Of a DNA stretch of 7,615 bases, positions 6,085-7,615 are shown piece by piece (positions within the stretch are counted from its first letter, which is position 1; the number at the start of each line of letters is the position of its first letter). Source of the DNA: Acetivibrio sp964466645 (GTDB lineage Bacteria; Bacillota; Clostridia; Acetivibrionales; Acetivibrionaceae); NCBI GenBank assembly GCA_964466645.1, contig CAYXPB010000255.1, forward strand, positions 1 through 7,615, read 5' to 3'. Below the pieces are notes generated by a model. That model had not been told where the DNA came from, did no database searches, and worked only from the letters and a program-made list of their open reading frames with translations. The position numbers and the translations under genes were made by a program.

Positions 6085-6678
6085 AACTACTTTATTCTCT
6101 AAAATAAGCTTTATAGCTCTTGGCAATATGTCCCACTCTGCTTCCTCCATAACTCTCTTTTGGAGAACTTCAGGAGTATCATCCTCTTTTATATATACGG
6201 CTTTCTGTAAAATAATTGGGCCTGCATCGGCCTCAAGCTCTACAAAATGAACTGTAGCCCCTGTAACCTTAACCCCATACTCAATTGCTTTTACATGAGG
6301 TGTTAAGCCATAGTAGCCTTTGCCGCAAAATGATGGTATAAGTGCAGGATGCACATTAATTATACTGCCTTTATACCTCTTTATAAACATTTCACCAAGT
6401 ATGGAAAGGAAACCTGCCATTACCACAAGATCTACACCATGTTTTTCAAGGTGGGAAATTAAAGCAAGATCGTATTCTTCTATTGAACTAAAACTCTTTC
6501 TAGCTATACAAACTCCTTCAATATCATTATTACGAGCCCTTTCCAAAGCATATGTATCAGGTTTGCTTGATACTACAGTAACAATTGAGCAATTATTCAA
6601 ATAACCGCTTTGAATCTTATCGATAATTGCTTGAAGGTTTGTGCCTCCACCCGATACAAGTACGCCTAATTTCAGCAT
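6085..6678 (-). CDS. purN: Phosphoribosylglycinamide formyltransferase (GAR transformylase), 3' end lost in gap
   Basis: Third step of IMP synthesis: the formyl group of 10-formyl-THF is moved to GAR. 198 residues are readable before the N gap; PurN proteins are usually about 190-210 aa, so only a few residues and the stop should be missing. LGVLVSGGGTNLQ (4-16) is the phosphate-binding loop. VVMAGFLSIL (85-94) belongs to the folate site. NVHPALIPSFCGKG (108-121) supplies the catalytic Asn108 and His110, and ADAGPII (150-156) supplies Asp151. The ATG at 6678 lies inside the end of purM (ATGCTGA, 7-nt overlap), and GAGG (6686-6689) within purM serves as ribosome site with a 7-nt spacing, so translation is probably coupled to purM. 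It is the folate-dependent enzyme, not the formate-using PurT. Confidence 0.96.
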
Positions 6679-7615
6679 ATTTCTACCTCAGACTTCCCGC
6701 TTACTATTTCACCAATTATATAAGCGTCTTCCTTTTCCCTGTTAAGGTAACTTACAACTTCATTTGCAATTTTACTATCTACAACCATAGCAATTCCTAT
6801 ACCCATGTTAAAGGTATTGAACATATCCTTATCACTTACATTTCCAATGCTTTGCAGCAAGCTAAATATTGGAAGTATTGGCCAACTTCCTTTTTTAACT
6901 TTTATTCCCAAGCCTTCCGGAAGTGTTCTAGGCAAGTTTTCATAGAAACCTCCTCCGGTAATATGTGATATACCCTTTATTTCAAACTTATCTTTTAAGT
7001 CAAGTATTGTCTTTACATATATTCTTGTTGGCTTTAAAAGCTCATCCCCAAGTGTCGTCCCAAGGGATTTAACTTCCTCACTCAGTTTTTCCTTACTTGG
7101 AGCAAGTACTTTTCTTACAAGAGAGTATCCATTGCTATGTATTCCTGAAGATGAGACACCTATAAGCGTATCTCCTGCTTTAATGCTTTTACCATTAATT
7201 ATCTTGCTCTTATCCACAATACCCACAGCAAAACCTGCAACATCATATTCATCTACAGGATAGAAACCAGGCATTTCAGCCGTTTCACCACCTATAAGAG
7301 AGCATCCCGCCATAACGCATCCGTCTGCTACTCCTTTAACAACTGCTGCAACTTTCTCAGGCTTATTTTTACCTAAGGCAATGTAATCTAAGAAAAACAA
7401 AGGTTCTGCTCCACTACAAACTATATCGTTTACACACATTGCTACGCAATCAATTCCAATTGTATCATGCCTGTCCATCATAAAGGCTATTTTCAGTTTT
7501 GTACCCACACCATCTGTTCCGGATACCAAAATAGGTTCCTGATATTTGTCCTTATTGAGAGCAAAAAGACCGCCAAAGCCACCTATATCAGTAAGCACCT
7601 CCGGTCTAAAAGTCC
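6672..7615 (-). CDS. purM: Phosphoribosylformylglycinamidine cyclo-ligase (AIR synthetase), N-terminus off window
   Basis: Fifth step of IMP synthesis: ATP-dependent closure of FGAM to AIR. 313 residues are visible, beginning TFRPEVLTDIGGFGGLF. Full-length PurM is about 340-350 aa, so roughly 30 N-terminal residues lie beyond the right edge. The GTG codon at 7598 is internal, not the start. Visible motifs, in order, are SGTDGVGTKL (nucleotide-binding), CVNDIVCSGAEPLFFLDY, GGETAEMPGFY, SSSGIHSNGYSLVRK and HITGGGFYENLPR, all typical of the PurM/PurL superfamily. The stop TGA (6672-6674) overlaps the start of purN, which points to co-translation. No missing key residue was seen. Confidence 0.97.
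   Translation of the reverse strand, partial: TFRPEVLTDIGGFGGLFALNKDKYQEPILVSGTDGVGTKLKIAFMMDRHDTIGIDCVAMCVNDIVCSGAEPLFFLDYIALGKNKPEKVAAVVKGVADGCVMAGCSLIGGETAEMPGFYPVDEYDVAGFAVGIVDKSKIINGKSIKAGDTLIGVSSSGIHSNGYSLVRKVLAPSKEKLSEEVKSLGTTLGDELLKPTRIYVKTILDLKDKFEIKGISHITGGGFYENLPRTLPEGLGIKVKKGSWPILPIFSLLQSIGNVSDKDMFNTFNMGIGIAMVVDSKIANEVVSYLNREKEDAYIIGEIVSGKSEVEIC

Noticed and set aside
4423..6678. One continuous 751-residue purN-purH fusion protein
   Set aside because: The continuity depends on reading through 100 Ns, which happen to keep frame. purH has its own ribosome site and GTG start, and purN reaches nearly normal length before the gap.
6672..7598. GTG at 7598 as the start of purM
   Set aside because: The coding frame continues upstream with TFRPE, the normal PurM sequence before VLTDIGG, so the gene simply leaves the window.

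Overview
The window is a low-GC, minus-strand segment of a Gram-positive anaerobe, most likely one of the plant-fibre-degrading Clostridia (Acetivibrio/Ruminiclostridium type). The clues are AGGAGG-type ribosome sites, sigma-A-like promoters, the Firmicutes gene order purM-purN-purH-purD, and a secreted GH43 arabinofuranosidase with an arabinose-binding domain next door. The genus is inferred from style and content; no marker gene fixes it.

Read in the direction of transcription (right to left), the window opens inside purM, which runs off the right edge. purM overlaps purN by 7 nt. A 100-base run of N then hides the end of purN and the purN-purH junction. After it come purH (GTG start), a 221-nt spacer full of hairpins, and purD, which ends at an intrinsic terminator at 2892-2929. 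Together these encode steps 2, 3, 5, 9 and 10 of de novo IMP synthesis: PurD makes GAR, PurN formylates it, PurM closes the AIR ring, and PurH does the last formylation and IMP ring closure.

Beyond the purine terminator is a separate unit with its own promoter: a 568-aa GH3-family (plant auxin-conjugase-like) adenylate-forming enzyme with a TTG start. Its own terminator at 1002-1039 is a diverged copy of the purD terminator plus the last few purD codons. The GH3 gene therefore sits between two imperfect direct repeats of about 65 bp.

The left end holds the first 295 codons of an exported enzyme with a three-repeat AbfB/CBM42 domain followed by the start of a GH43 catalytic domain, driven by its own promoter. 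No gene is credible on the plus strand. No intergenic stretch exceeds 300 bases.

The points most worth a second look are the multi-hairpin purH-purD spacer, whose three largest loops share CGAAG; the duplicated purD tail and terminator around the GH3 gene; and the N gap, whose purH-side edge carries the same 15 nt that precede purD.
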